Below, piece by piece: positions 1 through 8,584 of a stretch of DNA of 46,930 bases (positions are counted from its first letter, which is position 1; each line of letters opens with the position of its first letter). This stretch comes from Photorhabdus namnaonensis (lineage in GTDB: Bacteria; Pseudomonadota; Gammaproteobacteria; Enterobacterales; Enterobacteriaceae): positions 1-46,930 of the forward strand of contig NZ_LOIC01000060.1 in the NCBI RefSeq assembly GCF_001684335.1, read 5' to 3'. A program made the position numbers and the translations under genes. Below the pieces are notes generated by a model, which worked only from the letters and a program-made list of their open reading frames with translations, did no database searches and was not told the origin of the DNA.

Positions 1-355
1 AGGTTTGGGATTTTTGGCAATTGATCAGATCGCAAAAATCGGACTGAGTTCCCTTCCAGTGATCTATTATTTTGAAAATTTATTTAGTGTGGAAGTATTT
101 AGAATAGATACGCCAATAATTCCAGAATCCAGAAAATCTCTGAGAGTTGTCAATACAGGGATAGCAAATAGTGTTACGGCTAAATTTTACTGGTCTCATA
201 GTTTTACCTCTGAATGGTTTGAATCTGGTTCGATAGATGTAGGATTGGGAGAAGAGAAGGTATTAAACGTGCCTAGCAACTCTTTTTATTATAGTAAATT
301 TGTTATCTATAATAACACAGATAAAGTTGCTTATGTGACGGCAAATTTGGTTTAA
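1..355 (+). CDS. pirA: PirA-like subunit of binary insecticidal toxin (5' end not in window)
   Basis: Small subunit of the Pir binary toxin, which acts with PirB against insect gut cells. The open frame runs in from the window edge and stops at 353-355. The readable part contains T-P-I-I-P-E near the middle and N-S-F-Y-Y..F-V-I-Y-N-N near the C-terminus. Both match, from memory, the PirA family, including the Vibrio shrimp-toxin homologue of 111 aa. The only in-frame start inside the window is a TTG at position 5, without a visible ribosome site, so I treat the gene as cut by the window; about 116 codons are visible. pirB follows after 29 bp and must be co-transcribed. The role is known from the family; that this copy is active is inference. 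Confidence 0.82.
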   Translation, partial: GLGFLAIDQIAKIGLSSLPVIYYFENLFSVEVFRIDTPIIPESRKSLRVVNTGIANSVTAKFYWSHSFTSEWFESGSIDVGLGEEKVLNVPSNSFYYSKFVIYNNTDKVAYVTANLV

Positions 356-384
356 ACATCTTACTTTGATTGAAGGGTTTCATT

Positions 385-1644
385 ATGCAAACAGAAAATG
401 TTTTAGACATAAGAACCATTGTGGCTAATGAATATGCTGTAAAAACGAGTGCGTTAGAGTGGGATGTTACTGACATTGTAAAAAACGCAATCATAGGGGG
501 AATATCTTTTATCCCTTCAGTTGGTCCCGCTATATCTTTTTTAGTCGGTTTATTTTGGCCTCAATCGCAAGAAAATATATGGGAAGGGATTGTCAAACAA
601 ATTGAGAGGATGATAGAGGAATCCGCGTTAAAGACGATTAAAGGTATCCTTGCTGGTGATATTGCATATATACAAGAGAGAATGGCAACTGTTGCTGATC
701 TTCTTGATAAGCATCCAGGATCAGAAGAAGCGAGGAGTGCTTTTAATAACCTGGCAGAAAATATAGATGGTTATCACAAAAAATTTAATAATTTTTCCGA
801 TGATGTTAACTATCAGATATTACCCATGTTTTCTACTACGGTTATGATGCAGATAACATATTGGGTTGCTGGTTTAGAGAGAAAAGATGAAATTGGGCTT
901 AGTAATATCGATATTGAAAAAGTCCGAGGGTTAATTAAAAAGACGGTAGAACAGGCTAATAGCTATATTAATAACATATATGATAGAGAGCTAAATGATG
1001 CTCTTAATAACTCGACGGCTGAGACTGTTGCAAATAATGTGATGTCTGTTCATGGTCACTGTCGTTTACATGGAATTGAATATATCAGTATTTGGGATAG
1101 ATTAAGTGAAGCTGAGTCTGTAAATAATAGAATCTATGTTGATGTTTTAAGTTATTCTACTTTCTTTGATCGTCAAACAGCAAAAGCCAGAATTCAGGCA
1201 TTGACTCCAGAGAAAGATATGGCTCCACCTCTCAAACCGGCTCTTAATGGAGGAAAGAGAAGAAAGATAGATTCGTTAACGGGACATATTGTGCGTATTG
1301 GCGGGGCAGCGAGGGTAGGAGGGCTGACAGTTGTATTTGATGATGGTAGTCGCCATCAATTAGGTACAATATCTGGTGAGACGTCATCTATTTCTCTGAA
1401 TGGTAGTCGAATTACCAGTTTGGAAGTATGGGGTAATGGTGCTGTTGATCAAGCGGTCTTTACTTTGAGAGATGGTCGTTCATTGTCATTAGGTTCGCCT
1501 GGAACATCTCGGTATAGGAAATTTTATGTCGGTGAAAGCCACTATATTGCAGGGATATATTTGTCCAGTGATTACAGCCCATTAGCCGGTCAGGCAGCAA
1601 ATATTGCTGTATCTTATCAACTGATAAATGACGATGAAAAATAA
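385..1644 (+). CDS. pirB: PirB-like large subunit of binary insecticidal toxin
   Basis: Large subunit of the Pir toxin, 419 aa, the usual size for Photorhabdus PirB. The N-terminal half is mostly helical (residues about 25-270, including a hydrophobic stretch G-G-I-S-F-I-P-S-V-G-P-A-I-S-F-L-V near residue 40). This fits the Cry-like pore-forming domain described for PirB. The C-terminal part from about residue 300 is beta-rich with repeated glycines, fitting the lectin-like receptor-binding domain. An in-frame TTG lies 15 bp upstream, but the ATG at 385 has a GAAGGG site seven bases before it, so I chose the ATG. No signal peptide is obvious. The gene ends before a strong terminator at 1721. 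Some annotations call it juvenile hormone esterase-like; no esterase motif is visible. Confidence 0.88.
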   Translation: MQTENVLDIRTIVANEYAVKTSALEWDVTDIVKNAIIGGISFIPSVGPAISFLVGLFWPQSQENIWEGIVKQIERMIEESALKTIKGILAGDIAYIQERMATVADLLDKHPGSEEARSAFNNLAENIDGYHKKFNNFSDDVNYQILPMFSTTVMMQITYWVAGLERKDEIGLSNIDIEKVRGLIKKTVEQANSYINNIYDRELNDALNNSTAETVANNVMSVHGHCRLHGIEYISIWDRLSEAESVNNRIYVDVLSYSTFFDRQTAKARIQALTPEKDMAPPLKPALNGGKRRKIDSLTGHIVRIGGAARVGGLTVVFDDGSRHQLGTISGETSSISLNGSRITSLEVWGNGAVDQAVFTLRDGRSLSLGSPGTSRYRKFYVGESHYIAGIYLSSDYSPLAGQAANIAVSYQLINDDEK

Positions 1645-1720
1645 TAGCTTTTAATAAGCATATTTTATATACGTATAGCGTTATTAGCTTTTATTTAGTT
1701 ATCTTCTTGATTTGATATAT

Positions 1721-1774
1721 TTGCCGGCATTTATATTCATATGGTGAATCATGCTTTTGATGTCGGCAATTTTT
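1721..1774 (+). terminator. Rho-independent terminator of pirAB
   Basis: A 10-bp stem pairs 1721-1730 with 1760-1769 (one G-U pair), contains an inner ATTCA/TGAAT hairpin, and is followed directly by five Ts. It lies 77 bp downstream of pirB on the same strand. Confidence 0.75.
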
Positions 1775-1786
1775 GTATATTATCTC

Positions 1787-1816
1787 AATAACTATTTACT
1801 TTAATAACTATTTACT
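1787..1816. repeat. Short tandem repeat, 14 bp twice with period 16
   Basis: AATAACTATTTACT occurs at 1787-1800 and again at 1803-1816, directly abutting the stop codon of the AraC-type gene. It looks like a replication-slippage duplication. No function can be assigned. Confidence 0.7.
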
Positions 1817-2602
1817 TCAATAATCACGTTCCTTATAAGCAAACATATATTCCCTTGGGGATCGACCGGTCATTTTTTTGAAAAAGAGGATGAAAGCGCT
1901 ATCACTGGAAAACGCTAATTCATTAGCGACAGATGACAAATTTCCCTGTTTTGCCAGTAATTCTATAGATTTGATCAAACGCCACTGTTGCCGCCACTGC
2001 TGGTAACTCAATCCTGTTTTTCGGCGAAATATCCGACTGATGGTTTTCTCACTGGCTCCGATATTCATGGCAAGTATTTTGAGCGGTGGTGGCAGTGTGG
2101 TCAGAGGAATACGGGTCAAACGACGGTCAAAAGGGAGAGGTAATAATGTCGGTTCTCTTTTTGCCTGATGGATTTCATCAAGACAAACGGCCAATAGGTT
2201 AGCAGTAGCTCCGTGTAACCAATCTGTATTAAAGGGAGAGAGTGCTATTCGTTCTAATATTGCACGTAACAGAGGTGTAACTTCCAATACCTCAACGTGT
2301 TCCGCTAAATATCCAATCTGATTTACATCTAAATAAATCGAACGATATCCGACAGAGCCTTTCATTTCTGCTCTATGAATAATACGTGGTGGAATCCAGG
2401 CAACCCGAGTTGGTGGAAGTATGCATAGGTGATCTGCCAGGGTGATATTAATGCACCCTTGTTGGGTAAATAATAATTGCCCCATCTTATGTTGATGAAA
2501 TCCTGAGTCATGCTGACCTAGTTCGGCTGCAATCCCCACTACCGGTACTCCAAGGCTATCAGGATCAAAACTATCATCACGAGAAAGCCATGTCATATTC
2601 AT
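1817..2602 (-). CDS. AraC-family transcriptional regulator
   Basis: DNA-binding regulator of 261 aa. The N-terminal half (about residues 10-100) looks like the cupin-type ligand-binding domain of AraC proteins (H-Q-H-K-M-G-Q-L-L then P-P-T-R-V-A-W-I-P-P). The C-terminal 95 residues carry the double helix-turn-helix (G-A-S-E-K-T-I-S-R-I-F-R-R-K-T-G and the closing F-F-K-K-M-T-G-R-S-P-R-E-Y). It is divergent from an MFS exporter with only 96 bp between them, the usual arrangement of a local regulator and its target. E. coli NimR, which controls a drug exporter, has the same architecture, but I cannot claim orthology. The start is the ATG at 2602; a second ATG two codons later is also possible. 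Confidence 0.88.
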   Translation of the reverse strand: MNMTWLSRDDSFDPDSLGVPVVGIAAELGQHDSGFHQHKMGQLLFTQQGCINITLADHLCILPPTRVAWIPPRIIHRAEMKGSVGYRSIYLDVNQIGYLAEHVEVLEVTPLLRAILERIALSPFNTDWLHGATANLLAVCLDEIHQAKREPTLLPLPFDRRLTRIPLTTLPPPLKILAMNIGASEKTISRIFRRKTGLSYQQWRQQWRLIKSIELLAKQGNLSSVANELAFSSDSAFILFFKKMTGRSPREYMFAYKERDY

Positions 2603-2698
2603 GTCTTATTTAATAAATAAATTGTCTTTATTATTGTAATGCGACAATTAAGGAAGTGCTAATTTACGTTTATTGTCTAACTGATTAAGAAAAATACA
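2603..2698. promoter_or_regulatory. Divergent promoter region with putative regulator sites
   Basis: This 96-bp AT-rich gap separates the AraC-type gene from the MFS gene. An inverted pair AATTGTC (2620-2626) and GACAATT (2643-2649) is visible, and ATTGTCT recurs near 2672. These are plausible operator half-sites for the adjacent regulator; that is inference from position and symmetry. Confidence 0.4.
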
Positions 2699-3859
2699 AT
2701 GCAACGTAAAATTGGACTTGTGCTGGCAACAGCGTTAATGATGTTTCCACAAATTGTAGAAACCATCTATAGCCCGGCGTTAACCGATATCGCAAAGGAA
2801 TTTAAAGTGAGTGCCGAACAAGCCGCTCAAACTTTATCTTTATATTTTTTTGCTTTCGCCATCGGTGTGGTGATTTGGGGGCGTTTGTGTGATCTCATAG
2901 GAAGACGGCCAACGATATTGAGTGGATTATTACTCTATAGCGGTGCTTCATTAGTGGCATTACTAAGCCGTCAGTTTGAGTTGTTATTGGCGGCCAGAAT
3001 GTTATCTGCATTCGGTGCCGCAGTAGGCTCGGTAGGAACTCAAACAATAATGAGAGATTCTTATCAAGGAAGTGAATTAGCTCGCGTATTTTCTATCGTG
3101 GGCGTAGCTTTGGCAATAAGTCCGGCAATTGGCATGATAAGTGGTTCTATTTTGGTGTACTTCTGGGGATATAAAGGTGTTTTTTTGGGGTTGTCTTTAC
3201 TCGCGGTATTACTGTCAGGCTGGGTTGCTATTTATTTGCCTGAAACCCGTCCGGTAGCAGTGGCGATAATACCACTCACCAGTACTTTACTTATGATGCT
3301 CAAGGATATGGCAATTTGGCGGAATGCCCTGTTGATAGCCCTCTTTAACCTATGTTTGTTCAGTTATTACCAATTAGCTCCATTTAATTTTGAACGGTTA
3401 GGATTTTCTCCTGAAATGTTTGGTTACACAGGATTATTTTTGGCATCGGGAGTAGGCATTGGTGCTTGGTTGAATAAACTCTTGCTCAACAAACAGTGGA
3501 GTTCATCAAATTTAGTGTTTCTTGCTGCTGTTATTGTTCTGATTGGTGGTGGATTGATAATGGTTCTGGAAGATACTTGGTTGTTTATTCTGCCTATGAT
3601 TTTGATTGTTGTGGCCTACGGAGTTGCAATTCCTAACATCCTGGCTTCTGCATTGATTAATTATACGGATAGATTGGGAACAGCAGGAGCATTATTGGGT
3701 TTGCTATATTATTTGATGTTAGGCACAGGTCTTGCGCTAGCGGGTTGGAACCAACATCTTGGTGTTGTCTTGATATGTTGTGGTTGTTTTATCTTATTGT
3801 TGGCTGTAACCAATTATTTCATTTTCAGGCAAAAGAAAGGTTCAATGCAGATTTTATAA
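2699..3859 (+). CDS. MFS transporter, Bcr/CflA-like drug exporter
   Basis: Inner-membrane proton-coupled exporter of 386 aa with about twelve hydrophobic segments. The MFS motif A is clear after the second segment (G-R-L-C-D-L-I-G-R-R-P, residues about 61-71), and the N-terminal signature with S-P-A-L-T-D-I near residue 24 resembles the Bcr/CflA drug-resistance branch. It is transcribed away from the AraC-type regulator, which probably controls it. The substrate cannot be read from the sequence; bicyclomycin- or chloramphenicol-like drugs or an endogenous secondary metabolite are possible. The ribosome site before the ATG is weak. Confidence 0.85.
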   Translation: MQRKIGLVLATALMMFPQIVETIYSPALTDIAKEFKVSAEQAAQTLSLYFFAFAIGVVIWGRLCDLIGRRPTILSGLLLYSGASLVALLSRQFELLLAARMLSAFGAAVGSVGTQTIMRDSYQGSELARVFSIVGVALAISPAIGMISGSILVYFWGYKGVFLGLSLLAVLLSGWVAIYLPETRPVAVAIIPLTSTLLMMLKDMAIWRNALLIALFNLCLFSYYQLAPFNFERLGFSPEMFGYTGLFLASGVGIGAWLNKLLLNKQWSSSNLVFLAAVIVLIGGGLIMVLEDTWLFILPMILIVVAYGVAIPNILASALINYTDRLGTAGALLGLLYYLMLGTGLALAGWNQHLGVVLICCGCFILLLAVTNYFIFRQKKGSMQIL

Positions 3860-3934
3860 TTGCCAAGCAACTAAATAATCTGCATTTTATTGCGTAAGGC
3901 CCCCAAAATTCGGCATTACTTTTTTTGGTTTGGC

Positions 3935-3972
3935 AAAAAAGGCACTTTACCAAGAGGTACAGCGCCTTTTTT
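3935..3972. terminator. Bidirectional terminator between the MFS gene and fis
   Basis: AAAAAAGGC at 3935-3943 pairs with GCCTTTTTT at 3964-3972, with an inner TACC/GGTA hairpin around an AAGA loop. The A and T tracts allow termination from both directions, fitting the two converging genes. Confidence 0.75.
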
Positions 3973-3991
3973 AATGAACTAACTTTAGTAA

Positions 3992-4288
3992 TTAGTTCAT
4001 GCCATATTTTTTCAATTTCTTACGCAGTGTGCCACGGTTGATGCCCATCATCAGGGCAGCGCGTGTTTGGTTGCCACGGGTGTATTGCATCACCATGTCC
4101 AACAATGGCTGTTCCACTTCAGCCAATACCAGCTCATACAGATCATTAACATCTTGACCATTTAATTGAGCAAAATAGTTCTTCAGTGCTTGTTTAACTG
4201 AGTCACGTAAAGGTTTTTGAGTTACCTGATCTTGTGAATTTACAGTAGCAACGGTTAGTACGTCAGAATTTACGCGTTGTTCGAACAT
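3992..4288 (-). CDS. fis: DNA-binding protein Fis
   Basis: Nucleoid-associated factor for inversion stimulation, 98 aa as in E. coli. It bends DNA and regulates rRNA, recombination and virulence genes. The N-terminal arm is M-F-E-Q-R-V-N-S-D; the C-terminal helix-turn-helix (about residues 74-96, [16 protein letters not shown]) is intact. The frame is open 26 codons further upstream into dusB, but the M-F-E-Q start at 4288 matches the family. It follows dusB by 25 bp, the standard dusB-fis operon, and ends before a bidirectional terminator. In enterobacteria this operon is growth-phase and stringently regulated. Confidence 0.97.
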   Translation of the reverse strand: MFEQRVNSDVLTVATVNSQDQVTQKPLRDSVKQALKNYFAQLNGQDVNDLYELVLAEVEQPLLDMVMQYTRGNQTRAALMMGINRGTLRKKLKKYGMN

Positions 4289-4313
4289 AGTTCTGTCAGC
4301 TCTTTTCTTTATA

Positions 4314-5279
4314 TTACGCAAAATTTTCGAAATATGCCCCCAACACCTCCAGCTGTTCGCTGGCATCCTCTATGGTGTTGAATGTGCGCCGGAACTGGTC
4401 ATCAGGAGCATGTTCCCGGAGATACCAAGATACATGCTTACGTGCGATACGGGCTCCCTTGCTTGGACCATAAAAGTCGTGCAATTCCCGTACATGCTCG
4501 TTCATCAAATGCTGCACTTCGCCAATCGGCATCGGTGACAGCAGTTCTCCTGTTTCCAGATAATGCTGGATTTCCCGGAAGATCCAGGGTCTTCCCTGAG
4601 CAGCGCGGCCTATCATCAGGGCATCAGCCCCGGTGTATTCAAGCACTGCTCTGGCTTTAAGCGGGTCAGTAATGTCACCATTGGCAATAACCGGAATGGC
4701 AACAGTCTGCTTAACTGTCCGAATATTGTCGTACTCTGCCTCTCCGTTAAATAAGCAGGCACGAGTCCTGCCGTGGATCGTCAGAGCTTGAATACCACAA
4801 TGCTCGGCCAATTGGGCAATCTTTACACAGTTTTGTTCTTCTGGCGACCATCCAGTGCGAATTTTTAGCGTAACAGGAACATCTACTGCGTTTACAACGG
4901 TAGAAAGAATTTTTTCCACCAATTCTGGGTAACGCAGTAAAGCTGAACCTGCCAGCTTACGATTCACTTTCTTGGCTGGACACCCCATGTTGATATCAAT
5001 GATCTGAGCACCATTAGCGACGTTGATCTTCGCTGCTGCTGCCATTTCATCAGGATCACTCCCAGCAATTTGCACGGAACGAATGCCCGGTTCGTCACTG
5101 TGAACCATACGTAGCCGGGATTTGTCTGTCTTCCAGACCTGTGGGTTGGAAGAAAGCATTTCCGATACTGTCATACCTGCACCCATTTTGTAACATAGTG
5201 ACCGAAACGGGCGGTCAGTTATGCCAGCCATTGGGGCCGCAATAAGACAGTTTTTCAGCTGGTATTGTCCGATACGCAT
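4314..5279 (-). CDS. dusB: tRNA-dihydrouridine synthase B
   Basis: Flavoenzyme reducing uridines in the tRNA D-loop, 321 aa when started at M-R-I-G-Q-Y, as in E. coli. The FMN-binding TIM barrel starts with [13 protein letters not shown]. The catalytic cysteine is Cys100 in N-M-G-C-P-A-K-K-V, and the C-terminal helical tRNA-binding domain follows (R-K-H-V-S-W-Y-L). An alternative ATG at 5300 adds seven residues; neither start has a strong ribosome site, so family length decides. It is the first gene of the dusB-fis operon, and its promoter region lies just upstream. Confidence 0.95.
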   Translation of the reverse strand: MRIGQYQLKNCLIAAPMAGITDRPFRSLCYKMGAGMTVSEMLSSNPQVWKTDKSRLRMVHSDEPGIRSVQIAGSDPDEMAAAAKINVANGAQIIDINMGCPAKKVNRKLAGSALLRYPELVEKILSTVVNAVDVPVTLKIRTGWSPEEQNCVKIAQLAEHCGIQALTIHGRTRACLFNGEAEYDNIRTVKQTVAIPVIANGDITDPLKARAVLEYTGADALMIGRAAQGRPWIFREIQHYLETGELLSPMPIGEVQHLMNEHVRELHDFYGPSKGARIARKHVSWYLREHAPDDQFRRTFNTIEDASEQLEVLGAYFENFA

Positions 5280-5300
5280 AAACGAAGAAAGAGTGGCCAT

Positions 5301-5360
5301 ACTGTGACTGCAAGGGCGCGTATATTACGCATTTTTCGCAAAATATGAAAGGCCAAACTT
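5301..5360 (-). promoter_or_regulatory. Probable dusB-fis promoter with GC-rich discriminator
   Basis: On the minus strand a TAATAT box (plus-strand 5322-5327) is followed by a GC-rich stretch, ACGCGCCC, and a leader resembling that of the E. coli dusB-fis promoter as I remember it. A GC-rich discriminator is the hallmark of stringently controlled promoters. The -35 element is not clear. Assignment is by similarity and position. Confidence 0.5.
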
Positions 5361-5460
5361 TGAGCAAATCGTCATTTGTTACAACTTTTTTCCAACTTTT
5401 CTTCTGGGATAAACATAATTATTTATAAATAACATGGTGTTATATGTTATTGGTAAAGTT

Positions 5461-5522
5461 TATCACTTAGGATATTTCTATCAGCAAGTTTGCTGATAGC
5501 ACGGATTACCATCAGTAAGTGA
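5461..5522. repeat. Nested inverted repeat between prmA and dusB
   Basis: An inner near-continuous palindrome, CTATCAGCAA/TTGCTGATAG around 5477-5498, sits inside an outer arm pair ATCACTTA (about 5461) and TAAGTGAT (about 5515). It lies downstream of prmA on the minus strand and could act as a terminator or RNA-processing hairpin. There is no clear T run. Confidence 0.55.
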
Positions 5523-5562
5523 TCAAAATTCACACTTGCAATAGTATCAAAATAAAATAATT

Positions 5563-6453
5563 TTAATTTGTTACTACTTTTACCCCAGATATCCGACACC
5601 ACTCTTCCTGTTCCGCAACAGGATCGATTGCGAATTTATCAGTATAGGCATGAATAACACTTTCTGCCTGATTTGTTAAAATACCCGATAGACCTAACAG
5701 GCCGCCCGGTTTTGGTAATGCACCAATGACAGGGGCGAGTTCACGCAGAGGGCCTGCCAAAATATTAGCAATTACTACATCAGATTCAAGATCGATTGGT
5801 GCATCTTTCGCCAAATATAGCGTTAAACGCTCCAGAACGCCATTACGTTCTGCGTTGTCTCGGCTGGCCTGAATAGCTTGTGGGTCGATATCTATGCCAA
5901 TAGCGTGCGTTGCACCGAGCTTTAGCGCAGCAATTGCTAGTATGCCGGAACCGCAACCAAAATCGATAACCGTTTTACCTCCCAGATTGAGGCTGTCCAG
6001 CCATTGCAAGCATAATGATGTGGTTGGGTGAGTGCCTGTACCGAAAGCCAGTCCAGGGTCCAGCATAACGTTGACTGCGTTTGGGTCCGGGACATCGCGC
6101 CAGCTTGGACAAATCCACAAGCGGTTGCCAAAACGCATTGGGTGGAAGTTATCCATCCATTCACGCTCCCAATCTTTGTCTTCCAGTTGTTCGATTTTAT
6201 GAATAAATTCTTTACCCAACTGAGGAACGTGTTCGAGCTGGCTGATTACAGCTTTCATATCGGTTTCAGCATCATACAGTCCGATGACATCGGTATCTCC
6301 CCATAAACGGGTCTCGCCCGGTAAGGGTTCGAATACAGGATTATCATGGCTGTCTTGAAAGGTGACTGAGACTGCGCCATTTTCTACCAGAATATCTCCA
6401 AGGGATTCAGCGAGCTGTCCTGTGGTATTTAATCGAAGTTGTATCCAAGGCAT
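5563..6453 (-). CDS. prmA: Ribosomal protein L11 methyltransferase
   Basis: SAM-dependent enzyme that trimethylates ribosomal protein L11, 296 aa against 293 in E. coli. The N-terminal L11-binding domain (about residues 1-60) precedes a Rossmann-type methyltransferase domain. The SAM-binding motif D-F-G-C-G-S-G is at residues 164-170, and the N-I-L-A-G-P-L catalytic region follows. An AGGAAAA ribosome site precedes the ATG. It lies 13 bp after panF, consistent with the enterobacterial panF-prmA operon. A nested inverted repeat follows the gene. Confidence 0.97.
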   Translation of the reverse strand: MPWIQLRLNTTGQLAESLGDILVENGAVSVTFQDSHDNPVFEPLPGETRLWGDTDVIGLYDAETDMKAVISQLEHVPQLGKEFIHKIEQLEDKDWEREWMDNFHPMRFGNRLWICPSWRDVPDPNAVNVMLDPGLAFGTGTHPTTSLCLQWLDSLNLGGKTVIDFGCGSGILAIAALKLGATHAIGIDIDPQAIQASRDNAERNGVLERLTLYLAKDAPIDLESDVVIANILAGPLRELAPVIGALPKPGGLLGLSGILTNQAESVIHAYTDKFAIDPVAEQEEWCRISGVKVVTN

Positions 6454-6466
6454 AAAAAATTTTCCT

Positions 6467-7912
6467 TTAATGAGGTCTGGCCGCTTTTTGCGGTAATCGC
6501 TGACCGAGGGTATTGCCCATCCAGAAAGCCAACAGGCTAAGTAGCAATGATGGCACGATAGGGTGGAAGCCCAATAGATGGATATTGAAACTCGCGAGCA
6601 AAGTATAGCTAGTCGCCCCTGTAATCATTGAACTGATAGCGCCATAGGCATTGGCTTTTTCCCAATACAGGCCCAAGACTAATGGCCAGAGGAATACGGC
6701 TTGTAAGCCACCGAAAGCTAATAGATTCAGCCAGATAATCATCTCGGGTGGGCGCCAGGCGGCTAAAAGTAGCAACAAACCAAGAATCAGGGTAGAAAAA
6801 CTAGAGATCCGGGCTAGTTTTTTTTCCTGTACGATTTGTTGTGGAAACAAATTTAGATAGAGATCTTTGACGATTGTTGCAGAAGATTGCAGCAGTTGTG
6901 CATTAATTGTAGACATAATGGCGGCCATCGGCGCGGCTAGAAAAATTCCGGCAGCGAATGGCGGCAATACAGTGATCATCAATGTTGGGATCACCTGATC
7001 GGGAATGGTCAAATCAGGAATAATGGCTCGACCAATTGCGCCAGCTAAGTGCATACCAAACATCAGGATTGTCATGACGATGGTTCCGATGACTATCCCG
7101 CGATGAACAGCTTTGCTATCGCGGTAGGAGATGCAACGGACGGCGGTATGAGGTAACCCGATTACTCCAAAGCAGACCAGTACCCAGAACGATGCCATGA
7201 AAGGCCCGTTGAGGATATGATCAGCGCCTTGTGGCGAAACCAGCTCAGGATTAATTGCGCGTAATGTGGTAACTGCTTCCGACAGACCTCCCGCCTTATA
7301 GATAATCGCTACTAGCAGTAGAACAGTGCCTAACAGCATTACCAGCCCTTGTAGGGCATCATTGAGGACACTTGCTCTAAACCCTCCAAATGCAGTATAG
7401 AGAGCGATAGAGATACCGAAAATCATTAATCCGGCGCCATAAGGGATACCCGCAGCCGTTTCCAGCAGGCGTGCGCCGCCAATAAACTGAACGGTCATCG
7501 CGCCAACAAAAGCGACTAAAAGACTTAGGCTGGCAAACCAAACCAGAAAACGACTGCCGTAACGGGCATACAACATGTCATTAAGAGTAACGGCATTATA
7601 GCGACGGGCGAGAATGGCAAATTTCTTACCTAACACTCCCAGGGAAAGCCATATTGCCGGCAACTGAATCAGCGACAGTAATACCCATCCCAGACCATAT
7701 TTATAGGCGGCTCCCGGTCCGCCGATAAATGAGCTGGCGCTGATATAGGTAGCGGTAATGGTCATTGCCAATACAAAGCCGCCCATTGAACGGTTGCCAA
7801 GGAAGTACTCAGTCAGAAAGGGGCCTTTCTGGTGGCGTCGATAAGCGTAAACTGACAGCAGAAATACCAATGCAAGATAGCCAAGCAGAGGTAAGATAAC
7901 TTCACTTTGCAT
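6467..7912 (-). CDS. panF: Sodium/pantothenate symporter
   Basis: Inner-membrane Na+-coupled carrier of the SSS family that takes up pantothenate for coenzyme A synthesis; 481 aa with about thirteen transmembrane segments. Conserved blocks include [29 protein letters not shown] and [11 protein letters not shown]. Two ATGs compete: the one at 7918 abuts a GGAGG site, while the one at 7912 stands six bases from it and matches the E. coli start, so 7912 is chosen. The start lies inside the end of yhdT, so translation is probably coupled. Confidence 0.96.
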   Translation of the reverse strand: MQSEVILPLLGYLALVFLLSVYAYRRHQKGPFLTEYFLGNRSMGGFVLAMTITATYISASSFIGGPGAAYKYGLGWVLLSLIQLPAIWLSLGVLGKKFAILARRYNAVTLNDMLYARYGSRFLVWFASLSLLVAFVGAMTVQFIGGARLLETAAGIPYGAGLMIFGISIALYTAFGGFRASVLNDALQGLVMLLGTVLLLVAIIYKAGGLSEAVTTLRAINPELVSPQGADHILNGPFMASFWVLVCFGVIGLPHTAVRCISYRDSKAVHRGIVIGTIVMTILMFGMHLAGAIGRAIIPDLTIPDQVIPTLMITVLPPFAAGIFLAAPMAAIMSTINAQLLQSSATIVKDLYLNLFPQQIVQEKKLARISSFSTLILGLLLLLAAWRPPEMIIWLNLLAFGGLQAVFLWPLVLGLYWEKANAYGAISSMITGATSYTLLASFNIHLLGFHPIVPSLLLSLLAFWMGNTLGQRLPQKAARPH

Positions 7913-8144
7913 TCTCATCCTCCAGCGGGACTTCTTTGAAAATAAACTTCACCATTAACCAGCAGAAGATAATGAATACAACTGGTAGTAACAAACATGC
8001 CATTTCAAACCAGCGAGGTAAGCCGGTGACACCGGGAGCTTCGCTAGGTAAATAGGCTGTCAATAGCCAGCCAATAAGATAAGCAAGCGTTAGAAACACG
8101 GCCCAAAGGGCTTCTTTATGGGATTGAACAAATCGTTTGTCCAT
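7902..8144 (-). CDS. yhdT: YhdT family membrane protein
   Basis: Small inner-membrane protein of 80 aa, the E. coli YhdT length, with two hydrophobic segments (about residues 12-34 and 46-70). It is predicted to be the small partner of the PanF-type symporter encoded by the overlapping next gene; its biochemical role is not established. The frame opens five codons earlier, but the ATG at 8144 has a GGAAG site at good spacing and gives the family start M-D-K-R-F. In E. coli it directly follows accC; here nearly 5.8 kb of accessory DNA intervenes. Confidence 0.92.
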   Translation of the reverse strand: MDKRFVQSHKEALWAVFLTLAYLIGWLLTAYLPSEAPGVTGLPRWFEMACLLLPVVFIIFCWLMVKFIFKEVPLEDENAK

Positions 8145-8306
8145 TCGTTCTTCCGGCAATTAAATAAGATGGGAAGAGAAGGATTGTACGGCAAGATGCG
8201 AATTCATTCAGGAAAAATGTGATATGTGGTTAATAGCCTGAGTTTTGTTTAAAAATAGCAATGGGCGAAAAAAGAGAGAATCTGTTTATACACTCTTTCA
8301 GGCCGC

Positions 8307-8360
8307 TGACAAACCTCGTTGAAAATAACGGGGTTTCTTTCATTATGAATCAGTTTGTCA
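8307..8360. repeat. Two competing hairpins upstream of the island
   Basis: AAACCTCGTT (8311-8320) pairs with AACGGGGTTT (8327-8336) with one G-U, giving a terminator-like stem followed by CTTT. TGACAAAC (8307-8314) can instead pair with GTTTGTCA (8353-8360). The two structures share bases and exclude each other. The stretch 8160-8411 holds nothing else I can name apart from the presumed yhdT promoter region. Confidence 0.45.
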
Positions 8361-8411
8361 AGCGAGAGCGTTGCTGGCGGGAAAGTCTGGGGAGAAGGTA
8401 TTCTTAACATA

Positions 8412-8490
8412 GCGGCAAGCTCCGTTTAGTGAACGGAACTTAATTAAAGCAAAGCGCCGGATAAAAAACAGCGTTTTGTCAGTAATCTGA
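8412..8490 (+). repeat. Copy A of a 79-bp direct repeat flanking the accessory island
   Basis: This stretch matches 13828-13906 over its whole length without gaps: 65 of 79 positions are identical by hand count. Both copies end sharply with GTCAGTAATCTGA. It contains a TCCGTT/AACGGA hairpin and a second potential stem (CAAAGCG with CGTTTTG). It marks the yhdT-side border of the inserted accessory genes. Confidence 0.8.
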
Positions 8491-8499
8491 GCAGGCTAT

Positions 8500-8524
8500 G
8501 TCCATATACAGCCCATATATGGAC
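8500..8524. promoter_or_regulatory. Palindromic operator of the toxin-antitoxin operon
   Basis: A perfect 9-bp inverted repeat, GTCCATATA (8500-8508) and TATATGGAC (8516-8524), lies 60 bp before the antitoxin start. A TATATT box follows at 8541. Position and symmetry fit the autoregulatory operator typical of type II modules. Confidence 0.55.
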
Positions 8525-8584
8525 TCATTGGTGATTTGGGTATATTCTTTCATTGGGAGTTGTATTTCATTATTGGAGAACGCT

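Noticed and set aside
4382-4754. Open frames on the plus strand inside dusB
   Set aside because: They lie opposite the well-conserved dusB reading frame and have no family resemblance.
8498-8584. Upstream extension of the antitoxin frame
   Set aside because: It runs through the operator palindrome and promoter; the ATG at 8585 has a proper ribosome site.
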